Assembly: GCF_040529055.1 (NCBI RefSeq)
Contig: NZ_CP132342.1
Coordinates: 1,300,001-1,364,000 of the forward strand
Reading direction: 5' to 3'
DNA length: 64,000 nt
Source: Xanthomonas sontii
GTDB lineage: Bacteria; Pseudomonadota; Gammaproteobacteria; Xanthomonadales; Xanthomonadaceae
The notes under the pieces were generated by a model that saw only the letters and a program-made list of their open reading frames with translations, had not been told where the DNA came from and did no database searches. Below, piece by piece: positions 19,976 to 28,963 of this stretch (position 1 is the stretch's first letter; each line of letters opens with the position of its first letter). The translations under genes were made by a program, and so were the position numbers.

Positions 19976-21586
19976 ATGGCCCATTCGGCAGTCGATCACC
20001 ACGACGAGCACGGGCATCAGCAGAGCTTCGTCGAGCGTTGGTTCTTCTCCACCAACCACAAGGACATCGGCACGCTGTACCTGCTCTTCAGCTTCACCAT
20101 GTTCGTCATCGGTGCGGCGATGAGCGTGGTGATCCGCGCCGAACTGGCGCAGCCGGGCCTGCAGTTCGTCAAGCCCGAGTTCTTCAACCAGATGACCACC
20201 GTGCACGCGCTGGTGATGATCTTCGGCGGGGTGATGCCGGCCTTCGTCGGCCTGGCCAACTGGATGATCCCGCTGCAGATCGGCGCGCCGGACATGGCGC
20301 TGCCGCGCATGAACAACTGGTCGTTCTGGCTGCTGCCGGTGGCCTTCACCCTGCTGCTGCTGACCCTGTTCCTGCCCGGCGGCGCGCCGGCCGGCGGCTG
20401 GACCATGTATCCGCCGCTGATGCTGCAGGGCGGCTACAACGTCGCCTTCTCGGTGTTCGCCATCCACGTCGCCGGCATCAGCTCGATCATGGGCGCGATC
20501 AACATCATCGCCACCGTGCTCAACATGCGCGCGCCGGGCATCGACCTGCTGAAGATGCCGATCTTCTGCTGGGCCTGGCTGATCACCGCGTTCCTGCTGA
20601 TCGCGGTGATGCCGGTGCTGGCCGGCGCGGTGACCATGCTGCTCACCGACAAGTTCTTCGGCACCTCGTTCTTCAACGCCGCCGGCGGCGGCGACCCGGT
20701 GATGTACCAGCACATCTTCTGGTTCTTCGGGCACCCCGAGGTCTACATCATGATCCTGCCGGCGTTCGGCGTGATCAGCGAAATCATCCCGACCTTCAGC
20801 CGCAAGCCGCTGTTCGGCTACCAGGCGATGGTCTACGCGATCGCGGCGATCGCATTCCTGAGCTTCATCGTCTGGGCGCACCACATGTTCACCGTGGGCA
20901 TGCCGTTGGGCGGCGAGATCTACTTCATGTTCGCCACCATGCTGATCTCTATCCCCACCGGGGTGAAGGTGTTCAACTGGGTCAGCACCATGTGGCAGGG
21001 CTCGATGACCTTCGAGTCGCCGATGCTGTGGGCCATCGCCTTCGTCATCCTGTTCACCATCGGCGGTTTCTCCGGGCTGATGCTGGCGATCGTGCCGGCC
21101 GACTTCCAGTACCACGACACCTACTTCGTGGTCGCGCACTTCCACTACGTGCTGGTCACCGGCGCGGTGTTCGCGCTGATCGCGGCGGTGTACTACTGGT
21201 GGCCGAAGTGGACCGGGCGCATGTACAACGAGACTTGGGCCAAGTTCCACTTCTGGTGGACGATGCTGTTCGTCAACCTGCTGTTCTTCCCGCAGCACTT
21301 CCTTGGCCTGGCCGGCATGCCGCGGCGCATCCCCGACTACAACGTGGTGTTCGCCGACTGGAACCTGGTCAGCTCGATCGGTGCGTTCGGCATGTTCGTC
21401 ACCCCGTTCCTGATGGCCGGCATCCTGCTGGCGTCGCTGCGCAACGGCGCGCGCGCCGAAGCGCGCTCGTGGGAAGGCGCGCGCGGCCTGGAGTGGACGG
21501 TGCCGTCGCCGGCACCGGCGCACACCTTCACCCTGCCGCCGGTGCTCAAGCCCGGCGATCTGGCCCACGACGACATCAGCCACTGA
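19976..21586 (+). CDS. ctaD: Cytochrome c oxidase subunit I
   Basis: The 536-aa heme-copper oxidase core has twelve expected membrane helices. Conserved segments include [15 protein letters not shown] (heme a ligand His), [15 protein letters not shown] (CuB His and the cross-linked Tyr), [10 protein letters not shown] (CuB His pair) and [11 protein letters not shown] (heme ligands). The E residue in GHPEVY fits an A-type proton-pumping oxidase. Its stop codon overlaps the start of the next small gene (TGATG). Confidence 0.98.
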   Translation: MAHSAVDHHDEHGHQQSFVERWFFSTNHKDIGTLYLLFSFTMFVIGAAMSVVIRAELAQPGLQFVKPEFFNQMTTVHALVMIFGGVMPAFVGLANWMIPLQIGAPDMALPRMNNWSFWLLPVAFTLLLLTLFLPGGAPAGGWTMYPPLMLQGGYNVAFSVFAIHVAGISSIMGAINIIATVLNMRAPGIDLLKMPIFCWAWLITAFLLIAVMPVLAGAVTMLLTDKFFGTSFFNAAGGGDPVMYQHIFWFFGHPEVYIMILPAFGVISEIIPTFSRKPLFGYQAMVYAIAAIAFLSFIVWAHHMFTVGMPLGGEIYFMFATMLISIPTGVKVFNWVSTMWQGSMTFESPMLWAIAFVILFTIGGFSGLMLAIVPADFQYHDTYFVVAHFHYVLVTGAVFALIAAVYYWWPKWTGRMYNETWAKFHFWWTMLFVNLLFFPQHFLGLAGMPRRIPDYNVVFADWNLVSSIGAFGMFVTPFLMAGILLASLRNGARAEARSWEGARGLEWTVPSPAPAHTFTLPPVLKPGDLAHDDISH

Positions 21587-21717
21587 TGACCGCGCAACCG
21601 CCGCTCGACGACCTGGTCCTGCGCCGCAAACGTGCGGTGCGCACCGCGCTGGTGGTCGGCGCGGTGGCGCTGGCGATCTACGTCGCCTTCGTCCTTTCGG
21701 GGGTGTTGGGCCGATGA
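21586..21717 (+). CDS. 43-aa single-helix membrane protein (oxidase assembly?)
   Basis: A tiny gene lies between ctaD and ctaG: ATG 21586 overlaps the ctaD stop (TGATG) and its own stop overlaps the ctaG start (ATGA). The peptide is basic at the N-terminus ([14 protein letters not shown]) and then has one hydrophobic helix ([20 protein letters not shown]). Both overlaps imply translational coupling and argue that it is real. Small proteins at this position in other proteobacteria are annotated as cytochrome oxidase small assembly proteins; the function here is inferred from position only. Confidence 0.8.
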   Translation: MTAQPPLDDLVLRRKRAVRTALVVGAVALAIYVAFVLSGVLGR

Positions 21718-22304
21718 ACGCGCCAGCGCCGCGGGTGCACAGCAGCGCCGGGCTGTTCAAGCTGGTCGGCGTGGCGCTGGCGGTGTTCGTGCTGACCTTC
21801 TCGCTGGTGCCGCTGTACCGCATCGCCTGCGAGAAGGTGTTCGGCGTGCGCCTGGAGCGCGGCCCCGGCGAAGGGCCGCAGGCCGGCAAACCGCTCGCGG
21901 GCAAGCGCACGGTCACGGTGCAGTTCGATGGCGGGGTGAACTCCAAGCTGCCCTGGTCGTTCCATCCGGAGCAGCTGACCATGCAGGTGGTGCCGGGCGA
22001 ACTCAACGAGGCGCTGTACTACGCGCACAACGATGGCGCGCACGCCATCGTCGGCAGTGCGGTGCCGTCGGTGGCGCCGGCACGCGCGTCCGGCTACTTC
22101 ACCAAGACCGAGTGCTTCTGCTTCACCGCGCAGACCCTGCAGGCCGGCGAGAAACGCGATATGCCGGTGCGCTTCATCGTCGATCCCAACCTGCCCAGCG
22201 ACATCAGCACCATCACCCTGTCCTACACCTTCTACAAGAACGATGCGCTGAGCGCGGAACTGGGATCGCCGAAACTGGCCGGTTCCGCGCGCGCGGCTCC
22301 CTGA
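21714..22304 (+). CDS. ctaG: Cytochrome c oxidase assembly protein CtaG (Cox11)
   Basis: The 196-aa protein has a single N-terminal membrane anchor and a periplasmic immunoglobulin-like domain. The Cox11 copper-binding motif is in [16 protein letters not shown], and [16 protein letters not shown] is the conserved first part. Cox11/CtaG inserts copper into the CuB site of subunit I. The start overlaps the stop of the 43-aa gene by four bases. Confidence 0.96.
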   Translation: MNAPAPRVHSSAGLFKLVGVALAVFVLTFSLVPLYRIACEKVFGVRLERGPGEGPQAGKPLAGKRTVTVQFDGGVNSKLPWSFHPEQLTMQVVPGELNEALYYAHNDGAHAIVGSAVPSVAPARASGYFTKTECFCFTAQTLQAGEKRDMPVRFIVDPNLPSDISTITLSYTFYKNDALSAELGSPKLAGSARAAP

Positions 22305-22323
22305 CCCGACCGGAATGCCTGCC

Positions 22324-23205
22324 ATGGCCCAGCCCAGCACCGACGCCACCGCCAACGCCTATTACGTGCCCAGCCAGAGCCGCTGGCCGTTCATCGGCTC
22401 GATCGCGATGTTCGTGACCATGATCGGCGTGGCCAGTTGGCTCAACGACGCGTCCTGGGGCAAGTGGACCTTCTTCACCGGCATCGCGATGCTGGTGGCG
22501 ACGCTGTTCATGTGGTTCGGCGATGTGATCCGCGAATCGATCGCCGGGCACTACAACCGCCAGGTCGACGTGTCGTTCCGCATGGGCATGGTGTGGTTCA
22601 TCTTCTCCGAGGTGATGTTCTTCGGCGCCTTCTTCGGCGCGCTGTTCTACACCCGCACCTTCATCCTGCCGTGGCTGGGCGGCGAGGGCGACGGGGTGAT
22701 GACCAATGCGCTGCTGTGGGACGGCTATTCCGCCGCCTGGCCGACCAACGGCCCGGGCGGCATCGGCGGCCAGTTCCAGACCATCCCGGCCTGGGGCCTG
22801 CCGCTGATCAACACGCTGATCCTGCTCAGCTCCGGCGTGACCCTGACCATCGCCCACCACGCGCTCAAGGCCGGACAGCGCACCCGGCTGATGGTGTTCC
22901 AGGCGCTGACCGTGGCGCTGGGCTGCACCTTCCTGTACTTCCAGGCCGAGGAGTACATGCATGCCTACAAGGAACTCAACCTGACCCTGGGCTCGGGCAT
23001 CTACGGCTCGACCTTCTTCATGCTCACCGGCTTCCACGGCGCGCACGTGCTGCTGGGCACGATCATGCTGCTGGTGATGCTGCTGCGGATCAGCCGCGGC
23101 CACTTCAGCCGCGACAACCACTTCGCCTTCGAAGCGGCGGCGTGGTACTGGCACTTCGTCGACGTGGTGTGGCTGGCGCTGTTCCTGTTCGTCTATGTGC
23201 TTTGA
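22324..23205 (+). CDS. ctaE: Cytochrome c oxidase subunit III
   Basis: The protein of about 293 aa has seven predicted membrane helices and the subunit III signatures MVWFIFSEVMFFGAFF, HHALKAGQR, GFHGAHVLLGTIML and AWYWHFVDVVWLALF. Subunit III stabilises subunit I. ATG 22324 is preferred because the GGA at 22312-22314 is correctly spaced; an ATG at 22315 would add three residues. Confidence 0.95.
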   Translation: MAQPSTDATANAYYVPSQSRWPFIGSIAMFVTMIGVASWLNDASWGKWTFFTGIAMLVATLFMWFGDVIRESIAGHYNRQVDVSFRMGMVWFIFSEVMFFGAFFGALFYTRTFILPWLGGEGDGVMTNALLWDGYSAAWPTNGPGGIGGQFQTIPAWGLPLINTLILLSSGVTLTIAHHALKAGQRTRLMVFQALTVALGCTFLYFQAEEYMHAYKELNLTLGSGIYGSTFFMLTGFHGAHVLLGTIMLLVMLLRISRGHFSRDNHFAFEAAAWYWHFVDVVWLALFLFVYVL

Positions 23206-23216
23206 CTGCTGGAAAT

Positions 23217-23302
23217 AGGGAATCGGGAATGGGGAATCGCAAGAGCGGCTTTCGCTTGCGCTCCCGCTTTGCCGATTCTCTTTTCCCGATTCCCCATTCC
23301 CG
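23217..23302. repeat. Palindromic GGGAATCGGGAATGGGGAATC repeat between convergent genes
   Basis: The left arm (23217-23239) and right arm (23273-23302) are inverted copies of an A/G-rich tri-unit built on GGGAATC. The centre (AAGAGCGGC...GCTTGCGC) is also partly self-complementary. It lies between the ctaE stop and the stop of the opposite-strand gene, and could end transcription in both directions. A related element lies at 38211-38314. Confidence 0.8.
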
Positions 23303-23307
23303 GCTTC

Positions 23308-23526
23308 TCAGCGGCCAAGGCCGTGAGGCTTGATCACTCCCGTGTAGATGCCCAGGATCACCAGCAGGATCAGGCACACCGATAGGCCGATGCGCCAGGT
23401 CAACGCGTTCACCGTGCGCTTGCTCTGGCCGCGGTCCACCAACAGGTAGTACAGGCCGGCGCCCAGGTTCCACAGGATGAGCAGCAGGAACGCGACGATC
23501 AGCAAAGTCTTCAGCGAGTCGTTCAT
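23308..23526 (-). CDS. Twin-transmembrane small protein (DUF2909-like)
   Basis: This 72-aa protein consists of two hydrophobic helices, TLLIVAFLLLILWNLGAGLYY and the stretch after WRIGLSVCLILLVILGIY, joined by a short basic loop (DRGQSKRTVN). This matches the DUF2909 'twin transmembrane' proteins encoded in oxidase clusters of gamma-proteobacteria. It is on the opposite strand to its neighbours. Its start lies 30 bp from the SURF1 start, so the two share a divergent promoter region. The function is unknown. Confidence 0.85.
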   Translation of the reverse strand: MNDSLKTLLIVAFLLLILWNLGAGLYYLLVDRGQSKRTVNALTWRIGLSVCLILLVILGIYTGVIKPHGLGR

Positions 23527-23556
23527 GGGCGTCTCGGCGCATGGTGTGTCCGCATT

Positions 23557-24315
23557 ATGACCCTCGCCGCTGCCTCGCGCGTGGGTGCGCGCCGGCGCAT
23601 GCCGCTGTGGCTGGGTTGGAGCGTAGCGGTGGCGGTGGCGCTGTGCTTTTGCATGCTCGGCCGCTGGCAGTTGCAGCGCATGCACGAGAAGCAGGCCTTG
23701 CTGGCGCAGGCGGCGCATGTGCGCGATCGTCCGCAGACGCTGGCCGATGCGCTGCGTGCGACGCCGCCACGACAGTTGCGCTGGGTGCATGGTGCCGGCC
23801 GCTTCCTGCCCGGGCAGATCCTGCTCGACAACCAGCTGCGGCAGGGCCGCAGCGGGGTCAAGGTGTACCAGCCGTTCCTGGCCGACGGCGCGGCGGCGCC
23901 GCTGCTGGTGGAACTGGGCTGGCTGCCGCTGCCGGCCGATCGCGCGCTGCCCGAGCCGGCGCCGCTGCAGGGCCGCTACACCGTGGCCGGCCTGCTCGGA
24001 CCGGCACCGTCGCATGGGCTGGCCCTGGGTCCGGCGCTGGTGGCGGCGCCGTCGCCGCAGCGCTGGCTGGCGATGCGCATCGAGCCGGGAGCGATCGGCG
24101 AGGCGCTCGGCCGCCGCGACATTTTGTCGCAGGTGCTGCGCCTGGATCCGGCCCTGCCGCTGGGCTATCCGCGCGACCTGGACCTGCTGCCGAACACGCT
24201 GCCGCCCGAGCGCCACTTGGGTTACGCGGTGCAATGGTTCGGCCTGGCGCTGGCGGTGCTGGTCACCGCGGCGCTGCTCAGCTGGCGCGCGCGCAGGGGG
24301 CGGGGCGGGCGCTGA
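23557..24315 (+). CDS. SURF1-family cytochrome oxidase biogenesis protein
   Basis: The 252-aa protein has two transmembrane helices, near the N-terminus (WLGWSVAVAVALCFCMLGRW) and the C-terminus (AVQWFGLALAVLVTAALLSW), flanking a periplasmic domain. The family signatures LGRWQLQRMHEKQ and GRFLPGQILLDNQ are visible. SURF1 proteins help heme a insertion into subunit I. It is followed closely by the SCO-like gene, ctaA and ctaB, all needed for the same enzyme. Confidence 0.92.
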   Translation: MTLAAASRVGARRRMPLWLGWSVAVAVALCFCMLGRWQLQRMHEKQALLAQAAHVRDRPQTLADALRATPPRQLRWVHGAGRFLPGQILLDNQLRQGRSGVKVYQPFLADGAAAPLLVELGWLPLPADRALPEPAPLQGRYTVAGLLGPAPSHGLALGPALVAAPSPQRWLAMRIEPGAIGEALGRRDILSQVLRLDPALPLGYPRDLDLLPNTLPPERHLGYAVQWFGLALAVLVTAALLSWRARRGRGGR

Positions 24316-24342
24316 GCGCGCGCGCATGAGAAAATCCCCGGC

Positions 24343-24918
24343 ATGAATGCTCCCACCCCGGCCCCGCGCCCGGCGGCCGCACGCGGCCGCTGGCCGCTGA
24401 TCGTGTTGTTCGTCCTGTTCTTCGGCTCGATGCTGGTCGCCGGCGCGTTGCGCTTTTCCGGCTGGCAGCCGGCCGCCAGCCGCAACCACGGCGAACTGCT
24501 GCAGCCGCCGGCCGACCTGCGCGCGCTGCAGCCGCGGCTGGCCGACGGCCGCGTCTACGCCTGGGAGCCGCAGCGGCGGCTGTGGCGCATCGCGCTGGCG
24601 CCGCCGGCGGACTGCGGCAGCGCCTGCGAGGCGCTGGCGCGCGACCTGGACAAGGTCTGGCAGCTGTTCGGCCACGATGCCGACCACGTGCAGATCCTGT
24701 GGATCGGCACGCCGCCGGCCGCCGCCCAGGCCCTGCCGCAGGTGCAGGCGTTGCGCGCGGATCCGGCGCTGCTGGCGGCGCTCCCGCGGGTGCGCGATGC
24801 GGCCGGGGTGCCGGTCTACGTCATCGATCCGAACGGTTTCGTGGTGCTGCGCTATGCCCCCGGGTTCGACCCGGCCGGGTTGCGCGCGGACCTGGCGAAA
24901 CTGCTGAAACTCCTGTGA
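24343..24918 (+). CDS. SCO1/SenC-like membrane-anchored thioredoxin-fold protein
   Basis: The 191-aa protein has one N-terminal membrane anchor (residues 18-36) and a periplasmic domain. A CxxxC pair at Cys91 and Cys95 (DCGSACEAL), the spacing of copper-chaperone SCO proteins, is followed by a thioredoxin-like pattern (VPVYVIDPNGFVVLRYAPG). The late histidine that completes the copper site in classic SCO proteins is not evident, so it may be a thiol-disulfide partner rather than a copper carrier. It lies between SURF1 and ctaA (10 bp before ctaA). Confidence 0.75.
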   Translation: MNAPTPAPRPAAARGRWPLIVLFVLFFGSMLVAGALRFSGWQPAASRNHGELLQPPADLRALQPRLADGRVYAWEPQRRLWRIALAPPADCGSACEALARDLDKVWQLFGHDADHVQILWIGTPPAAAQALPQVQALRADPALLAALPRVRDAAGVPVYVIDPNGFVVLRYAPGFDPAGLRADLAKLLKLL

Positions 24919-24928
24919 GCCGCTTCCT

Positions 24929-26092
24929 ATGACCTTGTTCGCGCGCCCGGCGCTGTTCCGGCATTTCCACCGCATGGCCTGGCTGGCGGCGCTGTTCACC
25001 GCCAGCACCATCATGTTCGGCTCGTTCGTGCGCCTGTCCGATGCGGGCATGAGCTGCCCGGACTGGCCGACCTGCTACGGGCGCATCACCTGGCCACAGA
25101 CCAGTGCCGAAGCCGATACCCACGCCGCCAGCAAGATCCGGCCGCTGGAAACGCACAAGGCGTGGCGCGAGCAGATCCACCGCTTCCTGGCCGGTGCGCT
25201 GGGCGTGGAGGTGCTGGTGCTGTCGCTGCTGGCGGCGCGGCGGCGCCGGCTCGGCATCGCCCAGATCGTGACGGCGGCGGCGCTGGTGGCGCTGTCGATC
25301 CCGCTGTACATGTCCGGCTGGCCGGGGCTGGCGATGCTGGTGGCAGTCGGCGGCGAGGCGATCCTGCTGCTGGCGGCGCTGCGCTGGTCCAACGACGACC
25401 TGGCCCGTGCCGCGGTGCTGACCCTGTCGGTGGTGATCTTCCAGGCCCTGCTGGGCATGTGGACGGTGACCCTGCTGCTCAAGCCGATCGTGGTGATGGG
25501 GCATCTGCTGGGCGGCCTGCTGATGTTCTCGCTGCTGGTGTGGATGGCCTGGCGCGCCACCCACCTGCCGATCACCCTGGCCGATGCGCCACGCCTGAAG
25601 TGGCTGCTGCGCCTGGGCGTGGCGGTGCTGGTGCTGCAGATCGCGCTGGGCGGCTGGGTCAGCGCCAACTACGCGGCGCTGGCCTGCGGCGGCGGCAGCT
25701 GGTCGGCCGACAACTTCCCGCGCTGCGTCAGCCAGTGGTGGCCGCCGCACGATTTCCGCGAGGGCTTCACCCTGTGGCGCGGCATCGGCGTGGACTACGA
25801 AGGCGGCGTGCTCGACGGCGCGGCGCGCATCGCGATCCAGATGGCGCACCGGATGATGGCGATGGTGGTGGCGGCCTACCTGCTGTGGCTGAGCTGGCGC
25901 CTGAGCCGCACGCCGGGCATGCGCGGCTGGGCCGCGGCGCTGGCGCTGCTGCTGGTCGCGCAGGTGTGCCTGGGCATCCTCAACGTCAAGCTGGCGCTGC
26001 CCTTGCCGGTGGCGGTGCTGCACAACGCCGGCGCGGTGGCGCTGCTGTTCGTGCTGGTGTCGTTGCTGGCGCGCTTGCGGGCGCCGCAATGA
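24929..26092 (+). CDS. ctaA: Heme A synthase
   Basis: The 387-aa protein has eight expected membrane helices. It is of the COX15/CtaA type, which oxidises a methyl group of heme O to make heme A. Visible motifs are the start [21 protein letters not shown], the [12 protein letters not shown] histidine segment and the late [13 protein letters not shown]. Its last bases overlap the ctaB start (ATGA), so the two are coupled in the same heme pathway. Confidence 0.96.
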   Translation: MTLFARPALFRHFHRMAWLAALFTASTIMFGSFVRLSDAGMSCPDWPTCYGRITWPQTSAEADTHAASKIRPLETHKAWREQIHRFLAGALGVEVLVLSLLAARRRRLGIAQIVTAAALVALSIPLYMSGWPGLAMLVAVGGEAILLLAALRWSNDDLARAAVLTLSVVIFQALLGMWTVTLLLKPIVVMGHLLGGLLMFSLLVWMAWRATHLPITLADAPRLKWLLRLGVAVLVLQIALGGWVSANYAALACGGGSWSADNFPRCVSQWWPPHDFREGFTLWRGIGVDYEGGVLDGAARIAIQMAHRMMAMVVAAYLLWLSWRLSRTPGMRGWAAALALLLVAQVCLGILNVKLALPLPVAVLHNAGAVALLFVLVSLLARLRAPQ

Positions 26093-26982
26093 GCGCGCAT
26101 CGCGTCCACTGGCGCGACTACTGGGACCTGACCAAGCCCAAGGTCGTGGCGCTGATCGTGTTCACCGCCCTGGTCGGCATGTGCCTGGCGATCCCGGGGC
26201 TGCCGACCTGGGCGCAGGTGCGCACCGGCCTGCTCGGCTTCTTCGGCATCTGGCTGGCGGCCTCGGCGGCGGCGGCGATCAACCAGTTGCTGGACGCGCG
26301 CATCGATGCGCAGATGGCGCGCACCTCCTGGCGTCCGCTGGTGGTGGGCAAGGTGCTGCCGTGGCAGGTGCTGCTGTTCGCCACCGTGCTGACGGCGCTG
26401 TCGATGACCGTGCTGGTGGTGTGGGTCAACTGGATTACCGCGGTGCTGACCTTCGCCTCGCTGATCGGCTATGCGGTGATCTACACGGTGTTCCTCAAGC
26501 GCACCACGCCGCAGAACATCGTCATCGGCGGCCTGGCCGGCGCGGCGCCACCGCTGCTGGGCTGGGCCGCGATCACCGGCATGCAGGGCCAGTGGGACTG
26601 GGCCTATGCCTCGCTGCTGGTGCTGATCATCTTCGTGTGGACGCCGCCGCACTTCTGGGCATTGGCGATCTTCCGCCGCGCCGACTACGCCAAGGCCTCG
26701 ATCCCGATGCTGCCGGTCACCCATGGCGTGGCGCATACCCGCCGGCAGATCCTGGTGTACACGGTGCTGCTGGTGGTGGTGACGCTGCTGCCGGTGGCGG
26801 TGGGCATGAGCGGGGTGTTCTACCTCGGCGGCACCCTGGTGCTGGACGCGGTGTTCCTCTGGTACGCCTGGCGCATGCTCGATCCGCCGGACGAGATGTT
26901 CTCGATGCGCATGTTCGGCTACTCCATCGTGTACCTGATGGCGCTGTTCGCGTTCCTGCTGGTCGATCACTGGATCGCCTGA
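26089..26982 (+). CDS. ctaB: Protoheme IX farnesyltransferase (heme O synthase)
   Basis: The 297-aa UbiA-family prenyltransferase attaches a farnesyl group to heme B to form heme O, the substrate of CtaA. The prenyl-diphosphate-binding motif is seen in [20 protein letters not shown], the second Asp-rich segment comes after [19 protein letters not shown], and [15 protein letters not shown] is typical. The start ATG overlaps the ctaA stop. It is the last gene of the oxidase cluster. Confidence 0.97.
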   Translation: MSAHRVHWRDYWDLTKPKVVALIVFTALVGMCLAIPGLPTWAQVRTGLLGFFGIWLAASAAAAINQLLDARIDAQMARTSWRPLVVGKVLPWQVLLFATVLTALSMTVLVVWVNWITAVLTFASLIGYAVIYTVFLKRTTPQNIVIGGLAGAAPPLLGWAAITGMQGQWDWAYASLLVLIIFVWTPPHFWALAIFRRADYAKASIPMLPVTHGVAHTRRQILVYTVLLVVVTLLPVAVGMSGVFYLGGTLVLDAVFLWYAWRMLDPPDEMFSMRMFGYSIVYLMALFAFLLVDHWIA

Positions 26983-27070
26983 ACAGGTCGTTCAGTTTTC
27001 CGCTCAAGTGTTGCCGGTCGCGGTCGTTACCGGGCGAACGACCAAGATCGGCAAAGCCGCGGAGACATCC

Positions 27071-28795
27071 ATGTGGGGCAAGAGCAAGCAAGACGCGGCG
27101 AAGCTGCAGGCACTGACCGAGCGCCTGCGCGAGGCCGAGGCCGAGCGTGACCGCGCCCGTGCGCAGGCCGACAGCGCCCTCGCCAATGTGGACGACATGC
27201 GCGTCCGTTTCGACCTGGTCACCAAGGCGACCACCGACGGCCTGTGGGAAATGCGGGTGATCGCCGGCGATCCGGTCAACCCCGCCAACGAATTCTGGTG
27301 GTCCTCGCAGTTCCGCGCGATGCTGGGCTTCTCCTCCGAGCTCGACTTCCCCAACGTGCTCGACAGTTGGGCCTCGCGCCTGCATCCGGACGACAAGCAG
27401 GCCACGCTGGACGCGTTCGCCAAGCACCTGGGCGACCGCAGCGGCCAGACCCCGTACGACGTGGACTACCGCCTGCAGCTGAAGAACGGTCAGTACCGCT
27501 GGTTCCGCGCGATCGGTACCACCCAGCGCGACGCCCAGGGCTTACCGCTGCGGGTGGCCGGCGCGCTCACCGACATCACCGAGCGGCGCGAGCGCGAGGC
27601 GTTCCTGGACATCGTGCTGACGCGCTTCGAGCTGGGCCAGCAGATGCTCAACGACGGCCTGTGGGACATGAGCGTGACCGCCGGCGATCCGATCAATCCG
27701 GCCAACGAGTTCTGGTGGTCGCCGCAGTTCCGCGCGTTGCTGGGCTTCGCCTCCGAGGCCGAGTTCCCCAACGTGCTCGACAGTTGGTCCTCGCGCCTGC
27801 ATCCGGAGGACGCGGAATTCGCGCTCAATGCCTTCGCGTCGCATATCAACGACCGCACCGGCCGGACCGGCTTCGACATTCAGTATCGGATCAAGCTGAA
27901 GAGCGGTGAGTACCGCTGGGTCCACGCGCGCGGCCTGACCAAGCGCGCCGCCGACGGCACCCCGCTGCGTGCGGTCGGCGCGTTGCTGGACATCCATGCC
28001 ACGCGTCAGCTCGGCGAGGCGGCGCACACGCTGCAGACCGCGGCCGCGGAGATGGTCGAGGACAACAACGATCTGGCCCGGCGTACCGAGCAGCAGGCTG
28101 CGGCGCTGGAAGAGGCGGCCAGCTCGATGGAGGAGATCACCGGCACCGTGCAGCGCAACGTCGAGCACGTCGGTCACGCCAACCGCCTGGTGGATGGTGC
28201 CAGCGACGTCGCCCAGCGCGGTGGCGAGGTGGTGCGCGACGTGGTGCAGACCATGGCCGGCATCGAGAGCGCCTCACGCAAGATCGCCGACATCATCAGC
28301 GTGATCGACGGCATCGCCTTCCAGACCAACATCCTGGCGCTGAACGCGGCGGTGGAAGCCGCGCGTGCCGGCGAGCAGGGCCGTGGTTTCGCCGTGGTCG
28401 CCACCGAAGTGCGCAGCCTGGCGCAGCGCTGCGCCGATGCGGCCAAGGAAGTGCGCGGCCTGATCGCCAGCTCCAGCGAGCAGGTCGATCGCGGTTCGGC
28501 GCTGGTCGCACGCGCCGGTGCCACCATGGAAGAACTGCTCGGCTCGGTGCGCGAGGTGCAGCGCATCATGACCGACATCGCCGGCGCCAGCCGCGAGCAG
28601 AGTGCCGGCATCGGCCAGGTCAACCAGATCGTGGTGCAGATGGACACCGCCACGCAGCAGAACGCGGCGCTGGTCGAAAAGATGGCCGAAGCGGCGCGCG
28701 CGCTGGAAAACCAGGCCAGCGGCCTGAACGCGCATACCGCCAAGGAGCAGCAGCGCGCGGCCAACCAGGCGGCGCCGGTGCGCGTGGCGGCCTGA
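27071..28795 (+). CDS. Soluble methyl-accepting chemotaxis protein with two PAS domains
   Basis: The 574-aa chemoreceptor has no membrane segment or HAMP domain. A short coiled coil (1-40) is followed by two very similar PAS domains (about 45-175 and 185-312), each with DGLWxM, [12 protein letters not shown] and [16 protein letters not shown]. The signalling domain follows, with the conserved hairpin tip ([20 protein letters not shown], then [17 protein letters not shown], near residues 410-455). It should sense a cytoplasmic cue and control CheA. ATG 27071 is set by CGGAGAC upstream. The PAS pair is an internal duplication. The basal cofactor or ligand is unknown. Confidence 0.93.
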   Translation: MWGKSKQDAAKLQALTERLREAEAERDRARAQADSALANVDDMRVRFDLVTKATTDGLWEMRVIAGDPVNPANEFWWSSQFRAMLGFSSELDFPNVLDSWASRLHPDDKQATLDAFAKHLGDRSGQTPYDVDYRLQLKNGQYRWFRAIGTTQRDAQGLPLRVAGALTDITERREREAFLDIVLTRFELGQQMLNDGLWDMSVTAGDPINPANEFWWSPQFRALLGFASEAEFPNVLDSWSSRLHPEDAEFALNAFASHINDRTGRTGFDIQYRIKLKSGEYRWVHARGLTKRAADGTPLRAVGALLDIHATRQLGEAAHTLQTAAAEMVEDNNDLARRTEQQAAALEEAASSMEEITGTVQRNVEHVGHANRLVDGASDVAQRGGEVVRDVVQTMAGIESASRKIADIISVIDGIAFQTNILALNAAVEAARAGEQGRGFAVVATEVRSLAQRCADAAKEVRGLIASSSEQVDRGSALVARAGATMEELLGSVREVQRIMTDIAGASREQSAGIGQVNQIVVQMDTATQQNAALVEKMAEAARALENQASGLNAHTAKEQQRAANQAAPVRVAA

Positions 28796-28806
28796 TCGGG
28801 AGCGGC

Positions 28807-28840
28807 CCAGCCCACGGCGCGTCTGCCGCGTCGTGGGCGT
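28807..28840 (+). terminator. Hairpin after the chemoreceptor gene
   Basis: A 12-bp stem (28810-28821 with 28827-28838, one G-T pair) and a five-base loop start about a dozen bases after the stop. No T-run follows, so termination is uncertain. The rest of the 168-bp gap to the opposite-strand thioredoxin gene has no other feature. Confidence 0.4.
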
Positions 28841-28963
28841 GAGGGGGGCTGTCGCGTCCTGCGACGCGGCAGATCCGCCGGGTCGGGAGCGGACAGCTGT
28901 GCAGGCACTGGCGGTCGCTCCCGGCGCAGTGCCCTGCCGTGGTGCGTGAGGCGCCTCTCGCGC

